A stretch of 64,000 nt of DNA. It comes from Ereboglobus sp. Lineage in GTDB: Bacteria > Verrucomicrobiota > Verrucomicrobiia > Opitutales > Opitutaceae. Where the stretch lies: assembly GCA_029974595.1 (NCBI GenBank), contig JARKRC010000041.1:1-64000 (forward strand), given 5' to 3'. A program made the position numbers and the translations under genes. Shown here piece by piece: positions 38,932 to 49,983 of the stretch. The notes under the pieces are model-generated. The model had not been told where the DNA came from. It saw only the letters and a list, made by a program, of their open reading frames with translations, and did not search any database. Position 1 is the stretch's first letter, and each line of letters begins with the position of its first letter.

Positions 38932-38962
38932 AAAAGAGGCGGCGTTCATCCGCCTCTTTTTT
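38932..38962 (+). terminator. Rho-independent terminator
   Basis: Stem AAAAGAGGCGG / CCGCCTCTTTT with 7-base loop CGTTCAT, followed by further T residues. It lies 74 bases after the EF-hand stop and 48 bases before the histidine kinase start. Confidence 0.85.
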
Positions 38963-39010
38963 GTTCACGCAGCTCTCGCAATCCCTGATACCTTCATCTT
39001 GTTTTCCGCC

Positions 39011-40312
39011 ATGCCGGCCATGAGTGCTTCAAACAAAACATCAGCCTCCGCTCCGGGCCGCGCCGTCCGTCCGCGCTTGTGGCTTTGGCTGGGCCTGCTG
39101 ATCGTGATGTGCGCCGTGTGCATCATCGCTTTTGCGGCGCAACTCGTCTTCGCCGCGTCGCTCACGTGGTCGCATGCATTCCGGGTTTCCCTGACCCATT
39201 GGGCGATGCCATTCGTCGTGTTCGTTTGCGGATGCGCCATCACGTGGTTGGGCCGCAGTCTCGGCCGCAAGTCGGCGCTGTTGCACGCGCTGGCCGTGAT
39301 TGTCCTTGTCACGGGGGCGACGCAATTGGAGGAGCACCTGCTTCGCTCCGGCATGATCAAGCCCGCCGTGAAAAGCGTGATGGGTCCTCCGGAGCCGATT
39401 CCCACCGAACCCCAAAACCGTTTTTCCGGTCCTCCACCGCCGAGGCAATTCGGCAAAGGAGGACCGCCGGCGCCTGACGGGCGCCCGATGCGCATGCCGC
39501 CGCCCCGCCCGTTTTTTCCCTCGTTTCTCGCCTCGTCACGCTGGCAGCTCAACCTCGCCATCTACGTGATCAGCGTCTGCCTCACGCAAGCGTGGCTGCT
39601 TTACCGCCGTTATCAGGAACGCGAACGTCGCGCCGCCGAGCTCGCCGCAAACCTTACTGCCGCCAAGCTCGACGCGCTCCGCCTGCAACTCCAGCCGCAC
39701 TTCCTTTTCAACTCGCTCAACGCCATCGCCACGCTCGTGCACCGCTCCCCACAGGCCGCCGAGGACATGATCGTGAACCTCAGCGCGCTCCTGCGCGAAT
39801 CGCTCGAAATCACCGCGCACGAGCATACGCTGCGGAGCGAGTTGCGCATACTCGACCATTACCTGAACATGGAGCAGGAGCGCTTCGGCCCGCGTTTGCG
39901 CGTCACGCAAAACATCGCTTCCGACGCGCTCGATGCGCTTGTGCCGTCGCTTTTGCTGCAGCCGCTCGTCGAAAACGCCGTGCGCCACGGCATAGAGCCG
40001 CGCACCGGAACCGGCGAAATCGCCATCACGGCGCGACGCGACGGCGACCGCCTTTCCATCACGATCCGCAACGACGGCCCGCCGCCATCCGCGGAAAATC
40101 AAAAGACCGGCTCGCGCATGCGCGCCGGCGGACGCCGCATCGGCCTCGCCAACACGGAGGCGCGCCTTCGCGAGGCTTATGGTGACGATGCGCGCTTTTC
40201 TTTCACATGTTTGCCGGACGGCGGCGCGCTTGTGGAAATAAACCTGCCGGTGAAAATGTCTTCCGGTGCAAACCGTGGGCGCGATTCCGGGCTTCACGAC
40301 ACGCTTCCCTGA
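39011..40312 (+). CDS. LytS-type sensor histidine kinase
   Basis: Inner-membrane sensor kinase of about 433 residues. The ATG at 39011 is used; a TTG at 38999 and an ATG at 39020 are in frame. Four membrane segments are visible (about residues 25-50, 62-80, 90-107 and 178-197). Between the third and fourth lies a Pro-rich loop predicted to face the periplasm (PPEPIPTEPQNRF, PPPPRQFGKGGPPAP). The cytoplasmic part has the His_kinase (PF06580) signature LQLQPHFLFNSLNAIATLVH with the phospho-acceptor His, then the ATPase domain with LLLQPLVENAVRHGIEPR and GGRRIGLANTEARL. It lies 23 bases before a LytTR response regulator, its evident partner. The signal is unknown. Confidence 0.9.
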   Translation: MPAMSASNKTSASAPGRAVRPRLWLWLGLLIVMCAVCIIAFAAQLVFAASLTWSHAFRVSLTHWAMPFVVFVCGCAITWLGRSLGRKSALLHALAVIVLVTGATQLEEHLLRSGMIKPAVKSVMGPPEPIPTEPQNRFSGPPPPRQFGKGGPPAPDGRPMRMPPPRPFFPSFLASSRWQLNLAIYVISVCLTQAWLLYRRYQERERRAAELAANLTAAKLDALRLQLQPHFLFNSLNAIATLVHRSPQAAEDMIVNLSALLRESLEITAHEHTLRSELRILDHYLNMEQERFGPRLRVTQNIASDALDALVPSLLLQPLVENAVRHGIEPRTGTGEIAITARRDGDRLSITIRNDGPPPSAENQKTGSRMRAGGRRIGLANTEARLREAYGDDARFSFTCLPDGGALVEINLPVKMSSGANRGRDSGLHDTLP

Positions 40313-40335
40313 AACCACGATCCTGATCCGATCCC

Positions 40336-41148
40336 ATGCCTGCATCCGCGATTCCTGCAAAACTGCGAGTGATCATTGCCGACGACGAACCGCTCGCCCG
40401 GGAGCGCGTACGCACGCTGCTCTCGCGCGAAACGGATGTCGAAATCGTCGCCGAATGTCCCGACGGCAACGCAACGCTTGAAGCGATCCGCCGAAGCCGT
40501 CCCGATCTTGTTTTTCTCGATGTGCAGATGCCGGGGCGCAATGGTTTCGAGGTTCTTGCCGCGCTTCCCGCCGGCGACGCGCCGCCGGCTGTCATCTTCA
40601 CAACCGCCTTCGACGAATACGCCGTGAAAGCCTTCGAGGTGCACGCGTTCGATTATCTGCTGAAACCTTTCAAGCCCGCCCGTTTTCGCGAGGCGCTCGA
40701 CCGCGCCCGCCTCCGGCTGGCCGCGAAGCCGGCGCCCGCCGCGCCCTACGAGCGGATTCTCGCGCTCATCAACGAGCACCGCGCCGCCGCCGCACCCGCC
40801 CCCGGGGCGCAGGAGGGCGTCACGCGCATCTCCGTGCGCGACAGAGACCGTATCCGTTTTATAAATACGTCGGACATCGCGTGGATCGAGGCATCCGGCA
40901 ACTACGCCGTCCTGCACACCGCCGGGGAGGAAAAGCACATGCTGCGCGAAACACTCCTGTCATTGGAAAATCAGCTCAACGCGCGGAAATTCTTCCGCGT
41001 GAGCCGCTCGGCGCTTGTGAATCTCGAACAGGTGCGCGAGGCGCAGCCCGCGTTCGACGGCGAGCACGTTGTGATTCTGAAAACCGGCGCTCGTCTGCCC
41101 ATGACGCGCGGCCTGCGCGATCTGCAGGAGCGCCTGAAATACTTGTAA
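40336..41148 (+). CDS. LytTR-family response regulator
   Basis: Transcriptional response regulator of 270 residues. The receiver domain covers about 10-125, with acidic pair DDE near the N-terminus, phospho-acceptor Asp in DLVFLDVQMPG, Thr/Ala in IFTTAFDEYA and Lys in LLKPFKP. A LytTR DNA-binding domain covers about 165-268 (RDRIRFINTSDIAWIEASGN, FFRVSRSALVNLEQV, LPMTRGLRDLQERL). It follows the LytS-type kinase by 23 bases. Its targets cannot be identified from sequence. Confidence 0.93.
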   Translation: MPASAIPAKLRVIIADDEPLARERVRTLLSRETDVEIVAECPDGNATLEAIRRSRPDLVFLDVQMPGRNGFEVLAALPAGDAPPAVIFTTAFDEYAVKAFEVHAFDYLLKPFKPARFREALDRARLRLAAKPAPAAPYERILALINEHRAAAAPAPGAQEGVTRISVRDRDRIRFINTSDIAWIEASGNYAVLHTAGEEKHMLRETLLSLENQLNARKFFRVSRSALVNLEQVREAQPAFDGEHVVILKTGARLPMTRGLRDLQERLKYL

Positions 41149-41571
41149 GGCCGCGCGCGTCCATTCGTGGCGGGACGGGCTCGCGCTTGCGCGGTGATAT
41201 TTGCCGGGAAAAGCCTCGTTGCATTTTCCTCCCTGTCTTTTCTAACCCGGATGAAAACGATGCGCCCCAAATGTAAAGCTTGTGGCGCCACTCTTACAGG
41301 GTGCATTCCCCCAAATGGCAGGAAACCTGGGGTCTCGCGCAACGCTCGACCGCTGGGCTGACGAGTGGCACGCCTTTGGTGTGTTCGTGCTTCGTATTTT
41401 CGGCCCAGCCGGGAGGCTTCGCTCTGCCTTGGATTTTCCATAATGCCGGAAAATGGCTCCTTTCGGTTACCACGTCATCGGGCTGTCATGGGCGGCGCTT
41501 GATTCGCTTTATGGGCTTGTTCCGATGCACGGCCTTGATAAAAGGCCGGAACTTATCCACTCCTTAAAACC
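41149..41571. repeat. Intergenic region with probable dispersed-repeat remnant
   Basis: 423 bases without a gene. Bases at about 41280-41440 (ACTCTTACAGGGTGCATTC, AACCTGGGGTCTCGCGC, CGCTGGGCTGACGAGTGG) have the flavour of the long intergenic repeats common in this phylum; this is recognition by style only. A hairpin CGGCCTT-GATAA-AAGGCCG at 41530-41548 lies 23 bases before the GH172 start and could be in its leader. Confidence 0.4.
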
Positions 41572-43662
41572 ATGACATACTCCACCATGAGCCTGCGTTT
41601 GTTTTTGTTTCTTGGCGTTCTTTTGGCGCCGATTTCGCTTAGTCTGACCGGGGCCGAGGTTTCCATCGCGTCGCTGCTGGATGAGATGACGAATCGAGAT
41701 GAGCGGGCGCGGTTTCCCGAGCCGGCTTTCACCAACAGGCAGTTCAGCAGCTACGACAGGGACAGTGTCGCAAAGGACAAACCTGGCTGGTTCGCAAACC
41801 GGGATCGTTCCATGTTTTTGCGCGTCGAAAAGGATAACGGACGCCGGGAATTCGTCATGATGGATACGGAAGGCCCGGGCGCGATTGTCCGTTTCTGGAT
41901 GACTTTTTCAGGGAAGGACAGCGGGCGCGGCATCATGCGCATTTATATCGACGGCAATCCCGTTCCCGCCATCGAGGGCGCGGCGTTTGATATATTGAGC
42001 GGCAATATCGTCACCGGCGCGCCGTTGGCGGCCTCGGTGCCGGAGGCGACTTTGTATCAACGGCGCGGTCATAATCTTTATTTCCCGATTCCTTACGCAA
42101 AACACTGCAAGATAACATACGAAAGTCAGGGGCTGCGGGAGGATGATTACGGCGCGAAACAGCCCGGCACGGAAGCTGTGTATTATAATATCAATTACCG
42201 CACGTATGATTCCTCCGTGAAAGTCGCCTCCTATTCCAAGGCGGAGATGCAGAAGAGCGAAAAGGCCGTCGCTAACGCCCTGGCATTGTTGTCTGGAAAC
42301 AAGAAAATATTATCCCCTGACGGCGTGGCACACTCGCTCGATGCAGTCTTGCAGCCGGGCGCGAAGAAGACGGTTGAAATCAAGACTCCCGGAGCCATCC
42401 AGCATATTGCGATGCGTCTGCGCGCGGAGAATCAGGAGCAGGCGCTTCGCTCGACGGTGCTTGAGATCGCTTTTGATGGGGAAAAAACCGTGTGGGTGCC
42501 GGCGGGTGATTTTTTCGGGATTGGATACAGGCAGTTATATACAAATACGTGGTATGCGTCGGCCGATGAGGACGGGCTGATGCAGGCGTATTGGGTCATG
42601 CCGTTTGCGAAGAATTGCACGGTCACTTTGCATAATCTGGGGCGGCAGCCGGTGCGCGTCAGCGATGCCTCCGTGAATGTGAAGAATTGGAACTGGGATG
42701 AGCGCTCGATGCATTTTGGCGCGGGCTGGCGGCAATACACGCGGATCAACGCCGGGCCTCATGACCAGGCGAAGGATATCAGTTTTGCCAGCTTGCAGGG
42801 GAAGGGCGTGTATGTTGGCGATGGTGTCGCGTTGTTCAACACGGGTTATCGCTGGTGGGGCGAGGGTGATGAAAAGGTTTATGTGGATGGCGAGGCGTTT
42901 CCGTCCCACTTCGGCACGGGAACGGAGGATTATTATGGATATGCGTGGTGCCGTCCCGAGACGTTTACGGATCATCCCTTTATCGCGCAGCCGCTCGGCA
43001 CCGGGAACTTCAGCCCGCGCTACAGCGTGAATGCGCGCGTGCGCGCGCTGGACGGGATTCCGTTTAATAAATCGCTTCAGTTCGACATGGAGTTGTGGAT
43101 ATCGCTGCGGACAACCGTCAATTATGCTCCGGTTGCCTTTTGGTATATGATGCCGGGCGGACGGAATATGACGCCGCAGGATATTGTGGGCGCGAAGGAG
43201 CCGGTCGTGATGGATAGAACCGATATATACTCGCCGGTTTTGGATGCGGGCAGGAGCATCGAAGGTGAAAACCTGATATGGGTGAGCACGCCGTCGGGCA
43301 GCGTTTCCTATCAGGCGCACGACAAAATTGCGTGGAGCGGCGGGTTGCAGCTGCATTGGCGGGATGCGGAAGTGGGCAATCAGGTGAAGTTCAGTTTCAG
43401 ATCAAACGTGGAAGGGCGTTTCCGTATGGTCGGGACGTTCACGGTCGCGCGCGATTACGGCGTGTTTGATATTTATCTGAACGGCAAAAAAATATTCAGC
43501 AAACTCGACCTCGGAGGACACGATCTTGGCGTCATGGAATTCAAGGCTGACGGGGCGGTTTTGGTGAAGGGCGAAAACGTGCTTGAGATCGAGCTGATCA
43601 AACATGCCGAGGGCGCCGCGAAGCGGAGCCACTTCGGGCTGGATAAGCTGGTTTTTGAATGA
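41572..43662 (+). CDS. DUF2961 (GH172-type) glycoside hydrolase
   Basis: Secreted protein of 696 residues with a signal peptide of about 28 residues (ATG at 41572 or 41587). The DUF2961 jelly-roll region (about 50-400) has EFVMMDTEGPGAIVRFWMTF, GIMRIYIDG, YFPIPYAKHCKITYE, FGTGTEDYYGYAW and related motifs; characterised GH172 members act on fructofuranosides or arabinofuranosides. The C-terminal 130 or so residues form another beta-rich domain (FDIYLNGKKIF, VLVKGENVLEIELIKH), probably a binding module. It is alone on its strand between a two-component system and convergent nifJ. Specific substrate unknown. Confidence 0.88.
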   Translation: MTYSTMSLRLFLFLGVLLAPISLSLTGAEVSIASLLDEMTNRDERARFPEPAFTNRQFSSYDRDSVAKDKPGWFANRDRSMFLRVEKDNGRREFVMMDTEGPGAIVRFWMTFSGKDSGRGIMRIYIDGNPVPAIEGAAFDILSGNIVTGAPLAASVPEATLYQRRGHNLYFPIPYAKHCKITYESQGLREDDYGAKQPGTEAVYYNINYRTYDSSVKVASYSKAEMQKSEKAVANALALLSGNKKILSPDGVAHSLDAVLQPGAKKTVEIKTPGAIQHIAMRLRAENQEQALRSTVLEIAFDGEKTVWVPAGDFFGIGYRQLYTNTWYASADEDGLMQAYWVMPFAKNCTVTLHNLGRQPVRVSDASVNVKNWNWDERSMHFGAGWRQYTRINAGPHDQAKDISFASLQGKGVYVGDGVALFNTGYRWWGEGDEKVYVDGEAFPSHFGTGTEDYYGYAWCRPETFTDHPFIAQPLGTGNFSPRYSVNARVRALDGIPFNKSLQFDMELWISLRTTVNYAPVAFWYMMPGGRNMTPQDIVGAKEPVVMDRTDIYSPVLDAGRSIEGENLIWVSTPSGSVSYQAHDKIAWSGGLQLHWRDAEVGNQVKFSFRSNVEGRFRMVGTFTVARDYGVFDIYLNGKKIFSKLDLGGHDLGVMEFKADGAVLVKGENVLEIELIKHAEGAAKRSHFGLDKLVFE

Positions 43663-43690
43663 GGGGCACGGGCTGCCCCCGTGGGCGATT

Positions 43691-43730
43691 TAAATCGACT
43701 TAAATCGATATAAATCGACTTAAGTCGGTC
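43691..43730. repeat. Four 10-base tandem repeats between convergent genes
   Basis: Units TAAATCGACT, TAAATCGATA, TAAATCGACT and TAAGTCGGTC in tandem, containing the palindromes CGATTTAAATCG (across the left edge) and CGACTTAAGTCG. They lie between the ends of the GH172 gene and nifJ. They could be a protein-binding site or part of a bidirectional terminator. Confidence 0.8.
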
Positions 43731-43754
43731 AGACTTGGCTGAAGGCTTGCGCGG

Positions 43755-47396
<3,642 letters not shown>

Positions 47397-47835
47397 GAGT
47401 TTTTTACAAATATATGCCTAAAAGAGAGAAATGATTTTTAGAAAATAACGGACCTGGTTGCGTTATGTCGGATACGCGTGGTCGGGCTGGTTAGGAGAGG
47501 CAAGGAACGATTGCTGACGATGGCGACAAGTCAAACAGCACGACGTGATTTGGAAAGATAAAATACTGGAAAATTGCTCTAATATTGACCACCCCTTGCG
47601 CAGATTTTGTTTTGCGTATGATATTTTGTGTGAGGCGGGTACGGCAGGGCGTGTTTTCGGGCATCATTCAGGAGGCGCAGTGCCGGAATGACGGTTTTTT
47701 CCTGAAATATGTTCAAATTAAGCCAATATATGCGCAATCAATAGCAATGCGCAAGCAGTCACGTCTCCGCTGCCGCATGCCGGCTGGCGCGCCGTGACGC
47801 TTTCGTGCGCAGCCCGTGCCTGCCTCGCAGCCCTT
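47397..47835. other. nifJ upstream region
   Basis: 439 bases without a convincing gene; AT-richer than its surroundings. It should contain the nifJ promoter on the minus strand (a TTGACT lies on that strand at about 47530), but no box pair is convincing. A plus-strand open frame at 47585-47797 has no recognisable features. Confidence 0.4.
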
Positions 47836-49404
47836 TCACAGCAACATGAAGACCGCGCCCAGAATGGCGGTCGGCAGCAGCGCGCCGAGGAGCAGGCCGA
47901 GCGGCGAGATCCCGTTCGGGAAAAACCGCTGGAGGATATTTTGGCCGGCGGGGTTGGGCGCGTTGGCGATCACGGTGAGCCCGCCGCCCGTGACGGCCCC
48001 GGCGACAACCGCGTATTTGAGCGGATCGGTGAATCCGGGGACGAGCGTCGCCAGATACGTGATGGCGGCGTTGTCGTTGAAGGCGGTGAGCGTCGTGGCG
48101 CAGAGGAAAAGCGCGCCCTCGCCGAGGCTTTTCAGGACGGGTTCGATCCACCAGCCTTGGAGACCGCCGTGGATGACGAGTCCGGCGAGGAAGAAACCGA
48201 CGAGAAGCGGAGGCTTGATGTCGAGGCGGCCTTGGTGGTGCGCGGTGGCCTGCGTGAATGCGAGGAAGAAAAGGAACCCGCCGACGAAGAGCGGCGGATG
48301 GTGCGCGACGACCACGACGAAGGCGAGGAAGGCAAGCTGCGCCGCCGTGATCCACGCCGGCACCGGCGCGTCGTCGTCATCGCCAGTCTCGGGCGGCGTG
48401 GCGCGGGCGGTCCGGCGTTGCTGTTCGAGTTGCGCGAGATCGCGGCGGAAAATGAAATAATAAACCAGCGTGGACGCCGTGATGCCGCAAACCGCCTTCC
48501 AGCCGAAATGGGTGAACATGAAAAGCGTGTCCCATTGCCACGGCGCGGCGACCATGAGGACGGGCGGCGCGGCGAAATGGGTGAGCGTCCCGCCGACAGA
48601 GATGTTGACGAACAGGAGCCCGATGGTCGCGTAGGCCAGGCGCGGCGGCGGCTTGAGCGCGTAGAATTGCCGCGCGAGAAGCAGCGCCGCGATGGTCATT
48701 GCGGCGGGCTCCGTGATGAAGGAGCCGAGCACCGGCGCGACGATGAGGATGGCGAGCCACCACGCATCCGCGCCTCCGCCGCCGATGCGGGCAAGGGCGC
48801 GCAGGCAGGCCTCGGCGCAGCGCAGGACCGGCCGCGTCCCCGCGATGGCCATGATGACGACGACGAACATCGGCTCGGTGAAGTTCACCTTGTGCCCGAT
48901 GTAATCGATGACCGACGGCCAGCCGTGGAATGCGATGATCGCGCCCGCGAGCGGAATCACCCAGATGCCGAAAACGGCCTCGACCTCGCCGAAGAAATGC
49001 AGGACCTGCCCCTTGAAGCTCACCTCGTCGGGACGGCCGTCGCGATTGTGGTCGGTGATGCGCCGGACGCGCGGCGCGGCTGCATTGGCGGCGGCGCGTC
49101 GCGCGAGTTTTGCCGCGTGCCGTTCCTCGGCGAGATGCGCCCAGCGGCGGAACTTCGCCGTGAGAAACGTGTGGCAGATCGCGAGAAGAAAAATGATCGT
49201 GGCGACGAGATTGAACGGGTCGGCCTCGATGCGGCCAAGGAGGATTTCGGGCACGCTGGCGGATGCGGCGTCGTTGTAGGTGTCGAGCGGGCGCGGGAGC
49301 GCGGAGGCGCCGGGGCTGTCGGCGGCGCGGACGGCGGGCGTGCCGCAGGCAAGGGCGAGAAAAAGGGCTGCGAAGAAAACGCGTGATTTCGGAAAAATGA
49401 ACAT
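47836..49404 (-). CDS. Putative Na+/H+ antiporter (PF07399-like)
   Basis: Polytopic inner-membrane protein of 522 residues resembling the putative Na+/H+ antiporter family found in Verrucomicrobia, chlamydiae and leptospires. The ATG at 49404 starts a signal-like segment (MFIFPKSRVFFAALFLALA). About 11-12 further hydrophobic segments follow; conserved-looking stretches include SFITEPAAMTIAALLLARQF, NISVGGTLTHFAAPPVLMVA, TLTAFNDNAAITYLATLVPG and GGGLTVIANAPNPAGQNIL. A soluble loop near residues 105-120 contains DHNRDGRPDE, an EF-hand-like short calcium motif. Probably exchanges Na+ for protons; assignment rests on family resemblance. Confidence 0.8.
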   Translation of the reverse strand: MFIFPKSRVFFAALFLALACGTPAVRAADSPGASALPRPLDTYNDAASASVPEILLGRIEADPFNLVATIIFLLAICHTFLTAKFRRWAHLAEERHAAKLARRAAANAAAPRVRRITDHNRDGRPDEVSFKGQVLHFFGEVEAVFGIWVIPLAGAIIAFHGWPSVIDYIGHKVNFTEPMFVVVIMAIAGTRPVLRCAEACLRALARIGGGGADAWWLAILIVAPVLGSFITEPAAMTIAALLLARQFYALKPPPRLAYATIGLLFVNISVGGTLTHFAAPPVLMVAAPWQWDTLFMFTHFGWKAVCGITASTLVYYFIFRRDLAQLEQQRRTARATPPETGDDDDAPVPAWITAAQLAFLAFVVVVAHHPPLFVGGFLFFLAFTQATAHHQGRLDIKPPLLVGFFLAGLVIHGGLQGWWIEPVLKSLGEGALFLCATTLTAFNDNAAITYLATLVPGFTDPLKYAVVAGAVTGGGLTVIANAPNPAGQNILQRFFPNGISPLGLLLGALLPTAILGAVFMLL

Positions 49405-49574
49405 GTGATTGCGCGATGTGATGACGATTCCATGCGGGACAACGGCCCGGTTGCCCCAATTTTCCTCCGGCGCAAGCTGTGCGCCGAACCCGGATGCATT
49501 GCGCGAGATCGAAAGCCCGGACGCAAGCCTTGCCGCTTGCAAACGCCGGAGCTAGGCGAGGGCGGCATTTTATG

Positions 49575-49756
49575 AATCACGGAAACACGGAAGCACGGAA
49601 AGCAATCCATTGGAGTGCGGTGCAGATGGGTTGGGTGGCACGGGCATCTTGCCCGTGTTCCGAAGAGACGGGCTGGAAGCCCGTGCCACCCGTCCGCTCG
49701 CGTCCCTCTCGGCTTCTATATTCCAATCCCTTCCGTGCTTCCGTGTTTCCGTGATT
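49575..49756. repeat. Nested palindrome with perfect 26-base arms
   Basis: Arms at 49575-49600 (AATCACGG...GCACGGAA) and 49731-49756 are exact reverse complements, and the unit is identical to 27774-27799. Inside lies a second palindrome: GGTGGCACGGGC (about 49634-49645) against GCCCGTGCCACC (49679-49690), itself containing two small hairpins. It lies between the divergent-side end of the antiporter gene and the pullulanase gene. Confidence 0.85.
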
Positions 49757-49791
49757 TATAAACACAAATGCACCGGCACGCCGGAAAAGAT

Positions 49792-49868
49792 TCACGCAAC
49801 GACGCGACGGCGCAACGAATCCTCCATTGGAGCGGCAGCTCCCGTTGCGCCGTCGCGTCGTTGCGTGA
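49792..49868. repeat. Palindrome with perfect 26-base arms, second family
   Basis: Arms 49792-49817 (TCACGCAACGACGCGACGGC...) and 49843-49868 are exact reverse complements around a 25-base loop that has its own CTCC-ATT-GGAG hairpin. Related sequences occur at 59197-59254 and 61268-61295. Confidence 0.85.
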
Positions 49869-49904
49869 GCCATAAAAATGGAATCCCCCCAAAACCATCC
49901 GTGA

Positions 49905-49977
49905 TCTCACAGACTTCCGACCGCTGTCTTCCGACTTCCAGCTTCTGTCCTCTGATCTCTGTTTTCTGTCCTCTTTC
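49905..49977. repeat. Pyrimidine-rich degenerate tandem sequence
   Basis: A run of CTTCCGAC, CTTCTGTCCTCTGA and TTTTCTGTCCTCTTTCC units just after the pullulanase stop. It looks like a further dispersed repeat or a degenerate tandem. With the two palindromes before it, the 579-base gap 49405-49983 is almost wholly repeat sequence. Confidence 0.5.
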
Positions 49978-49983
49978 CGTCCG

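Noticed and set aside
43691-43730. Tandem repeats as a CRISPR array
   Set aside because: Units are 10 bases, contiguous and without spacers; no cas genes in the window.
47585-47797. 70-codon open frame upstream of nifJ
   Set aside because: No start context, domain or membrane segment; probably chance in an AT-richer gap.
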